Shown piece after piece: positions 8,323-16,987 of a stretch of DNA of 42,117 bases (positions are counted from its first letter, which is position 1; every line of letters starts with the position of its first letter). Made by a program: the position numbers and the translations under genes. Origin of the DNA: Rubricoccaceae bacterium. GTDB taxonomy: Bacteria > Bacteroidota > Rhodothermia > Rhodothermales > Rubricoccaceae. A model generated the notes under the pieces. The model was not told the DNA's origin. It made no database searches and saw nothing but the letters and a program-made list of their open reading frames with translations. The DNA is taken from positions 1 to 42,117 of the forward strand of contig JAHEJB010000008.1 of assembly GCA_024639085.1 (NCBI GenBank), in the 5' to 3' direction.

Positions 8323-9144
8323 TCACGTATCTCTGGTCAGACTTCCATCGATATGTACATCCATTTGGGGGAATGGAATTCCAATCCCCTTGGCATCCAA
8401 CGCATGCTTTATGTCATTCGTGAGCTTCTCGCGTACAGCCCAATAGTCCGCAGTAATTGCCCAAACGCGGACAGACCAGTCGATCGACGAGCCACCCAGC
8501 TCGGAGAGGTACACCTGCGGCTCGGGATCGTCTAGCCCACCATTGACCGAAGAGGCGACGTTTTCCAGTACTGATCGCGTTGCCGCAAGATCGGCGCTGT
8601 AATCCGTTCCCACACTCACGTCCACTCGCCGCATAGCGTGGTGGGTGATGTTCTCAATTGTCGAACCAGAAATCGCGCCATTCGGTATGATCAGCCGACG
8701 GTTATCGACAGTATCTATCGTCGATGAAAAGAGGCCGATGCTGTCCACTTTCCCCGTTTCGCCAGCAACGGACACGACATCTCCGACCTTGAATGGTCGA
8801 AAGAGCAGAAGCATCACACCAGCGGCGAAGTGCGACAGTGTTCCTTGTAGCGCAAGGCCTACTGCGAGGCCTGCGGCGGCTAGAATTGCCGCAAAGCTCG
8901 CGACGGAGATCCCGAAAACGCTGAGCACCGCAAGGCCGCCCAGAACGATTACCGCATAACGCGCAAGACTAGCAAAGAACTGCGCCAGCGTTTCATCCAG
9001 ATTAGACCGTTCAAGTGCACGGTGAGCAGCCCGGCTGGCCCATCCTGCAAGGATCAGGGTCACGATCAGCAGCGCGATTGCTCCCAGCACATTCATGAGC
9101 AAGGGCAAAAGAAAGCTGTAGTCAAAGTCTTGAAGAGCGTCCAT
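8323..9144 (-). CDS. Small-conductance mechanosensitive channel (MscS family)
   Basis: A pressure-relief channel in the inner membrane. The 273-residue size matches minimal MscS proteins. There are three membrane segments: about 12-34, 62-80 and the pore helix 84-115 with its Ala/Gly zipper (AAILAAAGLAVGLALQGTLS). The beta domain signature LLLFRPFKVGDVV (112-124) and IPNGAISGSTIEN follow, with a C-terminal alpha-beta domain (about 175-260). The gene is divergent from the glycosyltransferase operon and convergent with the SRPBCC gene. The ATG (complement of 9142-9144) starts just before the first membrane helix. Confidence 0.94.
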   Translation of the reverse strand: MDALQDFDYSFLLPLLMNVLGAIALLIVTLILAGWASRAAHRALERSNLDETLAQFFASLARYAVIVLGGLAVLSVFGISVASFAAILAAAGLAVGLALQGTLSHFAAGVMLLLFRPFKVGDVVSVAGETGKVDSIGLFSSTIDTVDNRRLIIPNGAISGSTIENITHHAMRRVDVSVGTDYSADLAATRSVLENVASSVNGGLDDPEPQVYLSELGGSSIDWSVRVWAITADYWAVREKLTNDIKHALDAKGIGIPFPQMDVHIDGSLTRDT

Positions 9145-9400
9145 CAGGATAATCTGAGATTGAGAGGTAAGGCGGAAAGCCAGACGAAAGATGCGCCGGT
9201 CCGTTCTCGAAATGGCAAGAATTTTCCACGGACTGACAAATCATGCTTCAATGACCGTCTCGAGAATGGCCGAGGACCCAGGCTCGTTATTGACGTTGTG
9301 GCCCTATTTGCTGCAACAAATAAGCCCTATGTTACCCTTGTTGCGCCAGGGGTACCTTAGCCTAGAGCGTTCTTAAAATCAATAGCTTACCACTACCGCC
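9145..9400. other. Divergent intergenic region (mscS / glycosyltransferase)
   Basis: This 256-bp stretch must hold promoters for both flanking genes. I find no convincing coding frame. The only structured element seen is a near-palindrome at 9306-9321 (annotated separately). No promoter hexamers could be placed with confidence. Confidence 0.5.
9306..9321. promoter_or_regulatory. 16-bp near-palindrome, possible operator
   Basis: ATTTGCTGCAACAAAT reads almost the same on both strands (ATTTG/CAAAT arms around CTGCAA; one mismatched pair). It lies about 80 bp upstream of the glycosyltransferase start, where a repressor or activator site would sit. No transcription factor gene in the window suggests a partner. 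Confidence 0.25.
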
Positions 9401-10666
9401 GTGCCTGCAGCTCGGGACATCGCGCTAGCGCGCAAATCCTCGGACCGTCCTGACGCATCACAGATTTCCCGGGACGTGCCCAACAACGGTACTAAACGCC
9501 TTCGGATCGCCCTCTTTACGGGCAATTACGTCCATATCCGCGATGGCGTTTCACTAACCCTGAACCGCCTCGTTCGGTACCTGGAGTCGCATGGCCACAA
9601 GGTGCTCGTCATCGCCCCGACAGTAGAGGATGCCCCGATAGAGCCTGCCGGCCGATTTCTACCCGTGCATTCAATACCTCTGCCACTCCGCCCTGAGTAC
9701 CGATTTTCGCTTTCTTTCCCCTGGGCGGCACGAAGGCAGCTAGAGGTATTTCGGCCAGATTTGGTGCATGTCGCTACGCCGGATTTGCTCGGCATTCGCG
9801 CGCTGAGGTGGGCAAGAAGTCGTTCCATTCCCGCAGTGGCCTCGTTCCACACACATTTCGCATCATACCTGAAATACTACCACCTGGGAGCCATCGAGCC
9901 AGTTCTGTGGGCGTACGGTCGCTGGTTTTACAACCAGTTTGAGGAGGTCTACGTGCCATCCCCCTCGCTCGCCCACGAGCTTCAAGAAAGGAGGATCGAG
10001 ATACCTGTCCGAGTGTGGTCACGTGGGATTGAGGCGGACCAATTCACGCCGTCAAAACGCTCGACAGCTTGGCGCGATGCGCGAGGTTTCTCTGCTCCGG
10101 TCGTCACGTTCGTGAGCCGGTTGGTTTGGGAAAAGGGACCAGAGCTTTTCGCGGAAGTCATCGAGCGGCTCGAGCGCGATGGAGTCCCCCATAGCAGTAT
10201 GGTCGTCGGCGACGGCCCAGCTCTCGGGGAGCTTAGAGCACGCCTCGGTCGGACTGTCTTCACCGGTCACCTCGATGGCGACGCGCTGGCAACGGCCTAT
10301 GCATCCTCCGACGTCTTCCTATTCCCCAGCACCACAGAAACTTTCGGGAACGTCACGCTGGAAGCGATGGCCAGCGGCCTGCCCGCTGTGTGCGCCGATG
10401 CAACGGGCAGCCATAGTCTCGTTGAGGACGGCGTCACCGGCTTCCTCTGTCCTCCCGGAGATGTAGACTACTTTTACGATGCCGTTGCGGGTCTCGTACG
10501 AGACAAGAAACGGCGAACCCGCTTAGGGGCCGCTGCGCGCCACGCTGCCCTGTCCTATGACTGGGAGAACATCATGAGCCGCCTCGTGGGCTATTATGAA
10601 GGTGTACTACGGCGCCACGATAGGGACGCGAAGCATACAGTCACAGAGCCTGAAATCCTTGCCTAA
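9401..10666 (+). CDS. GT4-family glycosyltransferase (MgtA/PimB-like)
   Basis: A retaining GT-B glycosyltransferase of 421 residues. After a 33-residue polar N-terminus comes the glycine-rich acceptor-domain start (IALFTGNYVHIRDGVSLTLNRL, about 36-57), typical of GDP-mannose-dependent mannosyltransferases and SQD2-like enzymes. The donor-domain signature is the E-x7-E motif (E313-TFGNVTL-E321, followed by AMASGLP) with SRLVWEKG near 239-246. The likely role is adding a sugar to a membrane lipid. GTG at 9401 is used as the start; no ATG lies before the conserved core. The next glycosyltransferase begins 14 bp downstream, so the two probably form an operon. Confidence 0.88.
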   Translation: MPAARDIALARKSSDRPDASQISRDVPNNGTKRLRIALFTGNYVHIRDGVSLTLNRLVRYLESHGHKVLVIAPTVEDAPIEPAGRFLPVHSIPLPLRPEYRFSLSFPWAARRQLEVFRPDLVHVATPDLLGIRALRWARSRSIPAVASFHTHFASYLKYYHLGAIEPVLWAYGRWFYNQFEEVYVPSPSLAHELQERRIEIPVRVWSRGIEADQFTPSKRSTAWRDARGFSAPVVTFVSRLVWEKGPELFAEVIERLERDGVPHSSMVVGDGPALGELRARLGRTVFTGHLDGDALATAYASSDVFLFPSTTETFGNVTLEAMASGLPAVCADATGSHSLVEDGVTGFLCPPGDVDYFYDAVAGLVRDKKRRTRLGAAARHAALSYDWENIMSRLVGYYEGVLRRHDRDAKHTVTEPEILA

Positions 10667-10680
10667 GCCTCATCTTGCCA

Positions 10681-11409
10681 ATGCGACTGGAGGATCTGAC
10701 AGTAATCGTTCCTACGAAGAATGAGGCAGACAACATTGAGGCATTCCTCGGCAGTCTTCACCCGGATGTCCAGCTTGTCGTGGTCGACGCAAGTACGGAC
10801 GAAACTCGGGCTATCATCGCCCGAGTGCGACCTGGAAACACGATCGTACTTGATGATCCAGGCAATATTCCTCGGGCCCGCCAACTCGGTGCCGACCACG
10901 CGGATTCACCTTGGCTCCTCTTCACCGACGCCGACATGGTGTTCGGCGAGACGTACTTCGAAGCTTGGGTCGGCCTCGAACTCGGCGACCGGGTCGGCGC
11001 CGTCCAGGGCGCGAAGCTCAGTGCAGATCGGGAATATGCCACTTACTATAAGCTCTTCTCAGCGGGTATCGGTTTGCTCGCTCTTCTCAACATTCCGGCA
11101 GGGTCTGGGTCCAACATGGTCATTCGGAAGCGTGCTCTGGAGGAGGCGGGCGGCTTCGACTTCGCCCTTAGCGCAAATGAGGACACGCACATCCTGTGGG
11201 TGGTTCGCAGAACAGGCTGGCGAGTCCTGTATGTGAAATCGCTTCAGGTATTCGAGCGGGATCACCGCCGCCTGCGGAAAGGCATCCTAAAGAAGACCCT
11301 CCACAGCTGGACTCGCTCACTTATGCTCATGACGGGCATCGGTGCAAGTCGAGTCCGGGGATCAGACTGGGGGTACTGGGAAGCAAACGACGACGGAACC
11401 GGCAAATGA
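10681..11409 (+). CDS. GT2-family glycosyltransferase
   Basis: An inverting GT-A fold enzyme of 242 residues: VIVPTKNEADNIEAFL at 8-23, D36 in VVDAS, metal-binding D83-A-D85 (LLFTDADMVF) and the E167-D168 acceptor/catalytic pair (SANEDTHI). Residues 124-140 are hydrophobic and could touch the membrane. The ATG at 10681 gives the usual GT2 N-terminus and is preferred over the TTG six bases upstream. With the preceding GT4 enzyme it probably builds a glycolipid or cell-surface glycan; donor and acceptor sugars are not deducible from sequence. Confidence 0.87.
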   Translation: MRLEDLTVIVPTKNEADNIEAFLGSLHPDVQLVVVDASTDETRAIIARVRPGNTIVLDDPGNIPRARQLGADHADSPWLLFTDADMVFGETYFEAWVGLELGDRVGAVQGAKLSADREYATYYKLFSAGIGLLALLNIPAGSGSNMVIRKRALEEAGGFDFALSANEDTHILWVVRRTGWRVLYVKSLQVFERDHRRLRKGILKKTLHSWTRSLMLMTGIGASRVRGSDWGYWEANDDGTGK

Positions 11410-11550
11410 GCTCTCTGGCAAGAGCCCCAGTGTATTACATGTCGCCCAAGCAACTCCGCGACGGCATGAACATCTTTCGGTGTAACCACGAAGGAATCCT
11501 AGGTGGTCTGCAATCGTAGTATCGTTCCAATCGTACATGAGGGTAGTAAG

Positions 11551-12342
11551 ATGTCGCTTCAATTAGTAGGAATCGGTCTGGGCATCATCGTTCTGTATCT
11601 CCTCAGTTGCATTCGCATCCTGTACGAGTACGAGCGGGCCGTGATCTTTCGGCTTGGGCGGGTAATGAAGGAGCCTAAAGGCCCCGGCCTACTGTTGGTT
11701 TTCTGGCCTGTAGATCGGATGGTGCGCGTAAGCCTTCGTGTGTTCGTCGAGGACATCGCTACGCAGGACGTGATTACGCTGGATAACGTCTCGGTCAAGG
11801 TTAACGCAGTTGTCTACTTCCGCGTCACCGACCCGATGAACTCCATCCTCGAGGTTGAAGACTACCAATACGCCACGAGTCAACTTTCACAGACGACGCT
11901 GCGCAGCGTCCTCGGACAGGTTGAGTTGGATGAACTGCTTGCCGAGCGTGAAAAGGTTAACCAGAGGTTACAGGCGGTTATTGATCAACAAAGCAACCCG
12001 TGGGGCATTAAGGTTGACCTCGTCGAAGTCAAGCACGTCGATTTGCCGGAGCACATGAAACGGGCGATGGCGAAACAGGCCGAAAGCGAACGAGAACGCC
12101 GGGCCAAAGTCATTCACGCTGAGGGCGAGTTTCAGGCGGCAGAAAAACTCCGCGATGCTGCCAGCTTGATCGAGAAGCATCCGATGGCTATGCAGATGCG
12201 CTTCCTCCAGACACTCGTGGAGGTCGGTTCCGAAAACAACACGACCATCGTCTTCCCCATCCCACTGGATCTTATTACGCCACTGATCCCTGCTCTCAAC
12301 AAATTGAAGGCGCCTGAAGCTGATCACTCTGCCGAATCCTGA
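11551..12342 (+). CDS. SPFH-domain stomatin/slipin
   Basis: A membrane-scaffold protein of 263 residues. One N-terminal hydrophobic segment (4-24) is followed directly by the SPFH domain: [14 protein letters not shown] at 25-38, [42 protein letters not shown] charged coiled-coil ([20 protein letters not shown]) and a short C-terminal tail follow. Stomatin homologues form oligomeric membrane microdomains, often with an NfeD partner, which is absent here. ATG 11551 is chosen over GTG 11503: it has a purine-rich GAGGG nine bases upstream and begins at the membrane helix. Confidence 0.92.
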   Translation: MSLQLVGIGLGIIVLYLLSCIRILYEYERAVIFRLGRVMKEPKGPGLLLVFWPVDRMVRVSLRVFVEDIATQDVITLDNVSVKVNAVVYFRVTDPMNSILEVEDYQYATSQLSQTTLRSVLGQVELDELLAEREKVNQRLQAVIDQQSNPWGIKVDLVEVKHVDLPEHMKRAMAKQAESERERRAKVIHAEGEFQAAEKLRDAASLIEKHPMAMQMRFLQTLVEVGSENNTTIVFPIPLDLITPLIPALNKLKAPEADHSAES

Positions 12343-12426
12343 GCTGCACTAGTAGAATTCCAGTATGTGCGTCATTCGATCTAACTCACTACATTGCGCG
12401 CCACTTCTCCACTACCGCATCTCATC

Positions 12427-12696
12427 ATGGTCCGCCTTTTCATCCGCCACCAGGTAGATAGTTTTGAGGAGTGGAAGCTCGCGTATGATGTCTTTGCTCA
12501 AGAGCGAAACGACATGACTGTACTCGGCGACGGCGTGTACCAATCGGTTGTCGACCCTGAGGACGTTACGGTATGGCACGACTTCAAATCCGTTGAGGCT
12601 GCACTGGCTTTTGCCGGGGCTCCAGTAATTGGCCGTGCCATGGAGGCGGCTGGCGTTACGGGCGAACCGGTTATGTGGATTGCACGGCAGGTTTAG
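12427..12696 (+). CDS. Small ABM/dimeric alpha-beta barrel-like protein
   Basis: A soluble protein of 89 residues: VRLFIRHQVDSFEEWKLAYD, VLGDGVYQSVVDPEDVTVWHDFKSVEAALAF in short strand-helix blocks, then PVMWIARQV as the last strand. The pattern matches stress-responsive A/B barrel or antibiotic-biosynthesis-monooxygenase-like proteins, which dimerise around a small cavity. Catalytic activity cannot be claimed. ATG 12427 is preferred to TTG 12394, since the added residues are unlike the family. Its stop lies next to the phosphohexomutase relic. Confidence 0.7.
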   Translation: MVRLFIRHQVDSFEEWKLAYDVFAQERNDMTVLGDGVYQSVVDPEDVTVWHDFKSVEAALAFAGAPVIGRAMEAAGVTGEPVMWIARQV

Positions 12697-12699
12697 CCG

Positions 12700-12835
12700 C
12701 TATCCCGCCTCCGCCAGCCACTTTTTGAACCGCATGGCCAGATCGTCGGCTTCCTACTCTTTGGCCACCTCGGCATAGATGCACGTGATGTACTAGGAGC
12801 TGGATTTGTGTAGAGGTTCGCTTGGGCCTTCGCTA
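12700..12835 (-). pseudogene. Decayed 3' end of a glmM-like phosphohexomutase
   Basis: Reading the minus strand from about 12835 to the TAG at 12700-12702, the translation follows the C-terminus of the intact GlmM-like protein at 14496-15869. IYAEVAKE-x-EADDLAMRFKKWL here corresponds to IYTEAASEKEADDLAERFKNRL there. The relic has two in-frame TAG codons (one where the intact gene has Lys) and a 2-nt insertion before the Lys-Ser of the phosphate-binding loop. A 19-nt exact match links 12737-12755 with 14533-14551. By hand alignment about 70 of 108 bases agree. The rest of the gene is not detectable, so this is an old relic of a paralogue or replaced copy. Confidence 0.8.
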
Positions 12836-12925
12836 TGTGAGCAAATGGTGGATGCCGAGTGGTGACTTTTCTCTAGGCGTCCTCCTCATTTAGTTTCGGG
12901 CTTCTATCATCCGTTCAGCCCATCA

Positions 12926-14485
12926 ATGGAATCAACGCCTGCACAAGCCCCCGAGAAGAACAGCTTGGTTAACCGACTCCTCGGCGGCATCGAGAAAGTC
13001 GGAAACAAACTGCCCGACCCTGCGATCCTGTTTTTCTTCTCCCTGGTAATCGTCTGGATTCTGTCGGCACTGCTCTCGCCCGTGGAATTCGCGGACATAG
13101 ACCCGCGCAGTGGAGAACCCATTCAGGTTACAAGTCTGCTGACAGGAACAGCATTGACTGCCTTTTTGGCGAATATGGTGACCATCTTTACGAGTTTCGC
13201 GCCGTTGGGGGTTGTGCTCGTGGCGATGCTCGGCGTGGGCGTCGCTGACGAGGCCGGGTACTTCAACACCAGCATCAAGCTGCTCCTCGGCAAGACGTCG
13301 ACAGCGTTCCTTACGCCCGTTGTCGTCCTTGTAGGGCTCATTAGCCACAGCGCGGTAGACGCGGGCTACGTCCTCGTTATCCCACTCGGCGGCATCATCT
13401 TCTATGCGGCAGGACGACACCCGCTGGCGGGCATTGCGGCTGCGTTCGCCGGGGTATCGGGCGGTTTCAGTGCCAATCCTGTGCCGTCGGCGATTGACCC
13501 ACTGCTTCAAGGGTTCACCCAGCCCGCCGCGCAGATCGTTGCGGCCGGGATGGAGGTTAACCCGCTCAACAATTACTTCTTCACGTCGATCTCCAGTGTG
13601 CTCATTATTGCGCTTGGGTGGTTCATAACAGACCGCATCATCGAGCCGCGCCTGAATGCGAATACGCCCGTCGATAAAGATGCTGAAGAGTCGCCGGACA
13701 TGGGCAAGTTTGAATCGCGGGAACGCAAGGCGTTCTGGTGGGCAACAGGTACGCTCCTCCTTGGTCTCGTTCTGCTCACGCTCTCCCTGCTCCCGGGAGG
13801 TTCTCCCTTTCGAGACGAAAGCGGCTCGCTGAACTCGTTCTCCGCGCCGATCATGCAATCGATCGTGCCGCTGATCTTCCTACTCTTCCTGATTCCAGGC
13901 GTGGTCTACGGCTACGTCTCGGGCGTCTTCAAAAAGTCGAAGGACATCATCGACGCGATGACGAAGGCGATGGAAGGCATGGCCTACTACGTCGTGATGG
14001 CGTTCTTCTGCGCCCTGTTCGTACATGCATTTGGCGCTTCGAACATCGGTGCCTTGCTGGCAGTGAAGGGCGCTGCGGTGCTCAAGGCGATGTCGCTACC
14101 AGGCTGGATGACCATCATCGGCATCGTCTTCCTGACGGCGTTTGTGAACCTGTTCGTCGGATCGGCCTCGGCCAAGTGGGCGCTCCTCGCACCGATCTTC
14201 GTGCCGATTCTGATGCAAGTGGGCATCTCGCCGGACCTCACACAGGCGGCCTACCGCGTAGGCGATTCGTCGTCCAACATCATCACGCCGCTCATGCCCT
14301 ACTTCCCGCTCGTGGTGGTGTACTGCCAGCGCTACGTAAAGAACACAGGCATCGGCACCCTGACGTCGATCATGATTCCGTATTCCGTGGCATTCCTTGT
14401 CATCTGGACCCTATTCCTGCTCCTCTACTGGACGCTCGGAATTCCGCTCGGACTTGGCGCGAATTATGGCTATCCGGCTGGATAG
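12926..14485 (+). CDS. AbgT-family transporter
   Basis: A 519-residue inner-membrane transporter with about a dozen hydrophobic segments. The opening IEKVGNKLPDPAILFF is the AbgT-family signature, and the paired hairpin motifs are present: AAFAGVSGGFSANPVPSAIDP in the first half, and FVNLFVGSASAKWALLAPIF and YRVGDSSSNIITPLMPYFP in the second. Characterised members (AbgT, MtrF, YdaH) move p-aminobenzoyl-glutamate or export antifolate-like compounds. The gene is flanked by the phosphohexomutase relic on one side and, 10 bp away and convergent, by the intact glmM-like gene. Its third codon positions look richer in G+C than the neighbours by eye. Confidence 0.92.
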   Translation: MESTPAQAPEKNSLVNRLLGGIEKVGNKLPDPAILFFFSLVIVWILSALLSPVEFADIDPRSGEPIQVTSLLTGTALTAFLANMVTIFTSFAPLGVVLVAMLGVGVADEAGYFNTSIKLLLGKTSTAFLTPVVVLVGLISHSAVDAGYVLVIPLGGIIFYAAGRHPLAGIAAAFAGVSGGFSANPVPSAIDPLLQGFTQPAAQIVAAGMEVNPLNNYFFTSISSVLIIALGWFITDRIIEPRLNANTPVDKDAEESPDMGKFESRERKAFWWATGTLLLGLVLLTLSLLPGGSPFRDESGSLNSFSAPIMQSIVPLIFLLFLIPGVVYGYVSGVFKKSKDIIDAMTKAMEGMAYYVVMAFFCALFVHAFGASNIGALLAVKGAAVLKAMSLPGWMTIIGIVFLTAFVNLFVGSASAKWALLAPIFVPILMQVGISPDLTQAAYRVGDSSSNIITPLMPYFPLVVVYCQRYVKNTGIGTLTSIMIPYSVAFLVIWTLFLLLYWTLGIPLGLGANYGYPAG

Positions 14486-14495
14486 CGACCACCAA

Positions 14496-15869
14496 CTACT
14501 CAGCTTGGGATAGCCTGTTCTTAAACCGCTCTGCCAGATCGTCGGCTTCCTTCTCGCTTGCAGCCTCGGTGTAAATCCGTAGGATCGGTTCCGTATTGGA
14601 TTTGCGAAGGTGCACCCAGCAGTCCGCAAAGTCGATCTTGACACCGTCTTCTGTGGAGACTCTTTCGCCAGCGTATTGCTCGGCAATCTTCGCCAGTAGG
14701 TCGTCAGGATCTGCGCCTTCTGGCAAAGGCAGCTTGTGTTTGGCGATGTGATAATGCGGTAGTTCGGCTCGGATCTCGGAAAGCGACTTACCCGTTTCCG
14801 CGAGATGCTGAAGGACAAAAGCCGTTCCTACGAGGGCATCCCGACCATAATGGAGGGCGGGAAGAATGACTCCGCCGTTACCTTCGCCACCAAGGACGGC
14901 ACTTACCTCCTGCATCTTCTTCACCACGTTGATTTCCCCGACGGCACTGCGATAGACAGGCTGATTGAATCCCTTCATCACATCGTCGATGGCACGACTG
15001 GAGGACAGGTTGGTTGCAAATGGTCCTGGCTGCTTGCGCATTAGGAAATCGGCAGCGATGACTTGCGTGAGTTCCTCGCCGAAAAACGTGCCACCATCTT
15101 CTACAAAGGCAAGCCGATCTGCATCTGGATCAACCACGAGCCCGATGTCTGCACCCGTCTCGCGAACGTGTTTCAGGATACCTTCAATGTTCTGAGGAAG
15201 TGGCTCCGGGTTGTGTGCAAACTGTCCGTTGCACGTTCCGTTTAGGACATCGACATCCTTCACGCCGAGTGCGTGAAGGAGCGCGGGCAGCGCGAACCCA
15301 CCCACGGAGTTGATGCCATCCACAACAACTTTGAAGCCGCGCGCGCGGATCACTTCAGCATCGATATAGGGCAACTCCACAATTCGCTGGATGTGGATAT
15401 CGAGGAAGTCCTGTTCGCTGCAACTGCCGATCAGGTCGTGCGAAACCGTGTACATTCCCGGCTGCTTCTCAGCCATGGCAATGACTTTCTCGGCTTCATC
15501 GGGCGAAAGGAACTCGCTCTTCGCGTTGAGGAGTTTTAGCGCGTTCCACTCTGCCGGATTGTGAGACGCAGAAAGGATCACAGCTCCGTCAGCGTTCGTT
15601 TCCAAGACGCCCATTGCAATTGTCGGCGTCGTGGCAAGACCCGCGTCAATCACGTTGCATCCACACGATTGTAGGGTGGCAGTGACGAGGCGCGAACACA
15701 CCTCCCCTGTCGTTCGCCCGTCTCGTCCGACTAGTACGGTTGGCTTCTTCGATCCGGCCTGCTCGCAGCACCATCCACCGAATGCCGCAGCGTAGCGCGT
15801 GAGAACAGCCGGATCAAGGCCATCGCCAAAAACACCACGGATTCCCGAAATTGAAGCGATTAGAGGCAC
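14496..15869 (-). CDS. glmM: Phosphoglucosamine mutase / phosphohexomutase
   Basis: Interconverts hexosamine-6-P and -1-P, the step before UDP-GlcNAc synthesis. The 457-residue cytosolic protein shows the four family signatures: phosphoserine loop SASHNPAEWNALK (catalytic S102), metal loop D247-P-D249-A-D251-R, sugar-specificity loop GGEGNGG (327-333) and phosphate-binding R-K-S-N-T-E-P (422-428). These variants (GEGNGG, SNTEP) fit the GlmM-type enzymes of Bacteroidota, although phosphoglucomutase or phosphomannomutase activity cannot be excluded. The start is ATG with SGIRGVFGDGL following, as in the family. The gene is convergent with the AbgT-type transporter. Confidence 0.88.
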   Translation of the reverse strand: MPLIASISGIRGVFGDGLDPAVLTRYAAAFGGWCCEQAGSKKPTVLVGRDGRTTGEVCSRLVTATLQSCGCNVIDAGLATTPTIAMGVLETNADGAVILSASHNPAEWNALKLLNAKSEFLSPDEAEKVIAMAEKQPGMYTVSHDLIGSCSEQDFLDIHIQRIVELPYIDAEVIRARGFKVVVDGINSVGGFALPALLHALGVKDVDVLNGTCNGQFAHNPEPLPQNIEGILKHVRETGADIGLVVDPDADRLAFVEDGGTFFGEELTQVIAADFLMRKQPGPFATNLSSSRAIDDVMKGFNQPVYRSAVGEINVVKKMQEVSAVLGGEGNGGVILPALHYGRDALVGTAFVLQHLAETGKSLSEIRAELPHYHIAKHKLPLPEGADPDDLLAKIAEQYAGERVSTEDGVKIDFADCWVHLRKSNTEPILRIYTEAASEKEADDLAERFKNRLSQAE

Positions 15870-15882
15870 GGGGGGGAAGATA

Positions 15883-15990
15883 TTTGAAGTTGGACGTGAA
15901 GAAAGCTTTGTCAGACCTTAAGAATTTCCAAGCTACTGCCAGCTTTCACTCTCAAATTCGCACTTCACGCTTCTTACTTCGCACTTCCCA
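15883..15990. repeat. Gene-less heptad repeat array with weak inverted arm
   Basis: Between glmM and ctaB, five consecutive 7-bp units of the form CTTCRCA lie at 15956-15990 (ATTCGCA, CTTCACG, CTTCTTA, CTTCGCA, CTTCCCA). On the other side, TTTGAAG and TTGGACG (15883-15896) resemble the reverse complement of this unit, and AAGCT (15903-15907) pairs with AGCTT (15941-15945). No reading frame is enclosed. The 7-bp period matches the arrays around the four-helix-bundle gene 2 kb downstream, although the unit sequence differs. Confidence 0.55.
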
Positions 15991-16060
15991 AACTCGCCCT
16001 TTTTTAACGGAACGCACAGCAGGTTCGGCGTTTGATTAGCCGTGTGACTTTTGAAGGCCT

Positions 16061-16987
16061 TTGAACACTTCTACAACCATAGCAACCAACGCCGATCTCT
16101 CTGTCGCAGAGTCGAAGGCGATGGCACCTTCGCGGGTTGCAGATTTCAAGGAGCTCTTGAAGCCGGGCATCTCGGCTTTTGTTGTGGTCACGGGGATTGC
16201 GGGCTACTTGCTGGGCGTGCAGGTAAGTATCGACTGGCTGGTGCTTCTAGGCCTTATTTCAGGCACCGCGCTGACTTCGGGCGGGTCGGGTGCGCTCAAC
16301 CACGCCGCCGAACGGCATCACGATGCCATGATGCACCGAACGAAGGACCGTCCGATTCCTGCGGGTCGCGTTGATTTTCGGGGAGCCTATGTCTATGGGG
16401 TAGCTCTTCTCGTTACCGGGCTTGGCGTCCTTGTGGTCTCGACAAATCCGCTGACGACAATTCTCGCACTGGCTACCTCGATCCTCTATATCGTAGTCTA
16501 CACACCATTGAAGCGCGTCACGGCGCACAATACATTTGTTGGCGCGATTCCCGGCGCACTGCCGATCCTCGGAGGCTTCACAGCTGCAACGGGCGCATTT
16601 GGGACCGTTGGTTGGGTCGTATTCGCAATCCTGTTTCTCTGGCAGCTTCCACATTTTTATGCGCTCGCGTGGAAGTACCGCCACGATTACGCTGCCGGCG
16701 GATTCGTAATGCTTCCAAATGTTGATCCTTCAGGGAAATCAACAGGCCGCAACGCCGTAATAGCGTCCCTCTTACTCCTCGTGGCGGGTATTCTACCAAC
16801 GGCGCTTGGTGCGGCAGGATGGATTTATTTAATCGGCATGATGGCCATCGGCACTGCGTTCACGATTCCGGCGTTCTCATTCCTCAGCGAGCCGACCGAC
16901 GAACGAGCACGCCGACTCATGCTCACGTCGCTGGTGTACGTGCCGGTGTTCTTCGTCCTCGTAGTTATCGACTTCCTTCTCCGTTGA
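16061..16987 (+). CDS. ctaB: Protoheme IX farnesyltransferase (heme O synthase)
   Basis: Transfers farnesyl from farnesyl diphosphate to heme B, making heme O, the substrate of CtaA. The protein is a UbiA-type membrane prenyltransferase with about eight to nine helices. The first Asp-rich motif is N80-x3-E84-x3-D88 followed by MMHRTKDRPIPAGRV; the second region shows YTPLKRVTAHNTFVGAIPGALP and HFYALAWKYRHDYAAGG. The frame opens with TTG at 16061 (308 residues); an internal ATG at 16121 would remove 20 poorly conserved residues and is an alternative start. Its stop overlaps the ABC ATPase start (TTGA), implying translational coupling. Confidence 0.93.
   Translation: MNTSTTIATNADLSVAESKAMAPSRVADFKELLKPGISAFVVVTGIAGYLLGVQVSIDWLVLLGLISGTALTSGGSGALNHAAERHHDAMMHRTKDRPIPAGRVDFRGAYVYGVALLVTGLGVLVVSTNPLTTILALATSILYIVVYTPLKRVTAHNTFVGAIPGALPILGGFTAATGAFGTVGWVVFAILFLWQLPHFYALAWKYRHDYAAGGFVMLPNVDPSGKSTGRNAVIASLLLLVAGILPTALGAAGWIYLIGMMAIGTAFTIPAFSFLSEPTDERARRLMLTSLVYVPVFFVLVVIDFLLR

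Noticed and set aside
11440-11519. Short plus-strand frame of 26 codons before the stomatin gene
   Set aside because: No ribosome-binding sequence, no conserved pattern, and no way to separate it from chance at this length.
12932-13858. Minus-strand 308-residue frame opposite the AbgT-type transporter
   Set aside because: It is highly charged, compositionally like antisense of a membrane protein, and lies entirely within a clear transporter gene.
13738-14574. Plus-strand 278-residue frame inside the transporter gene and running past its end
   Set aside because: Arg/His-rich translation with no recognisable motif; it overlaps a well-supported gene in another frame and the glmM end.
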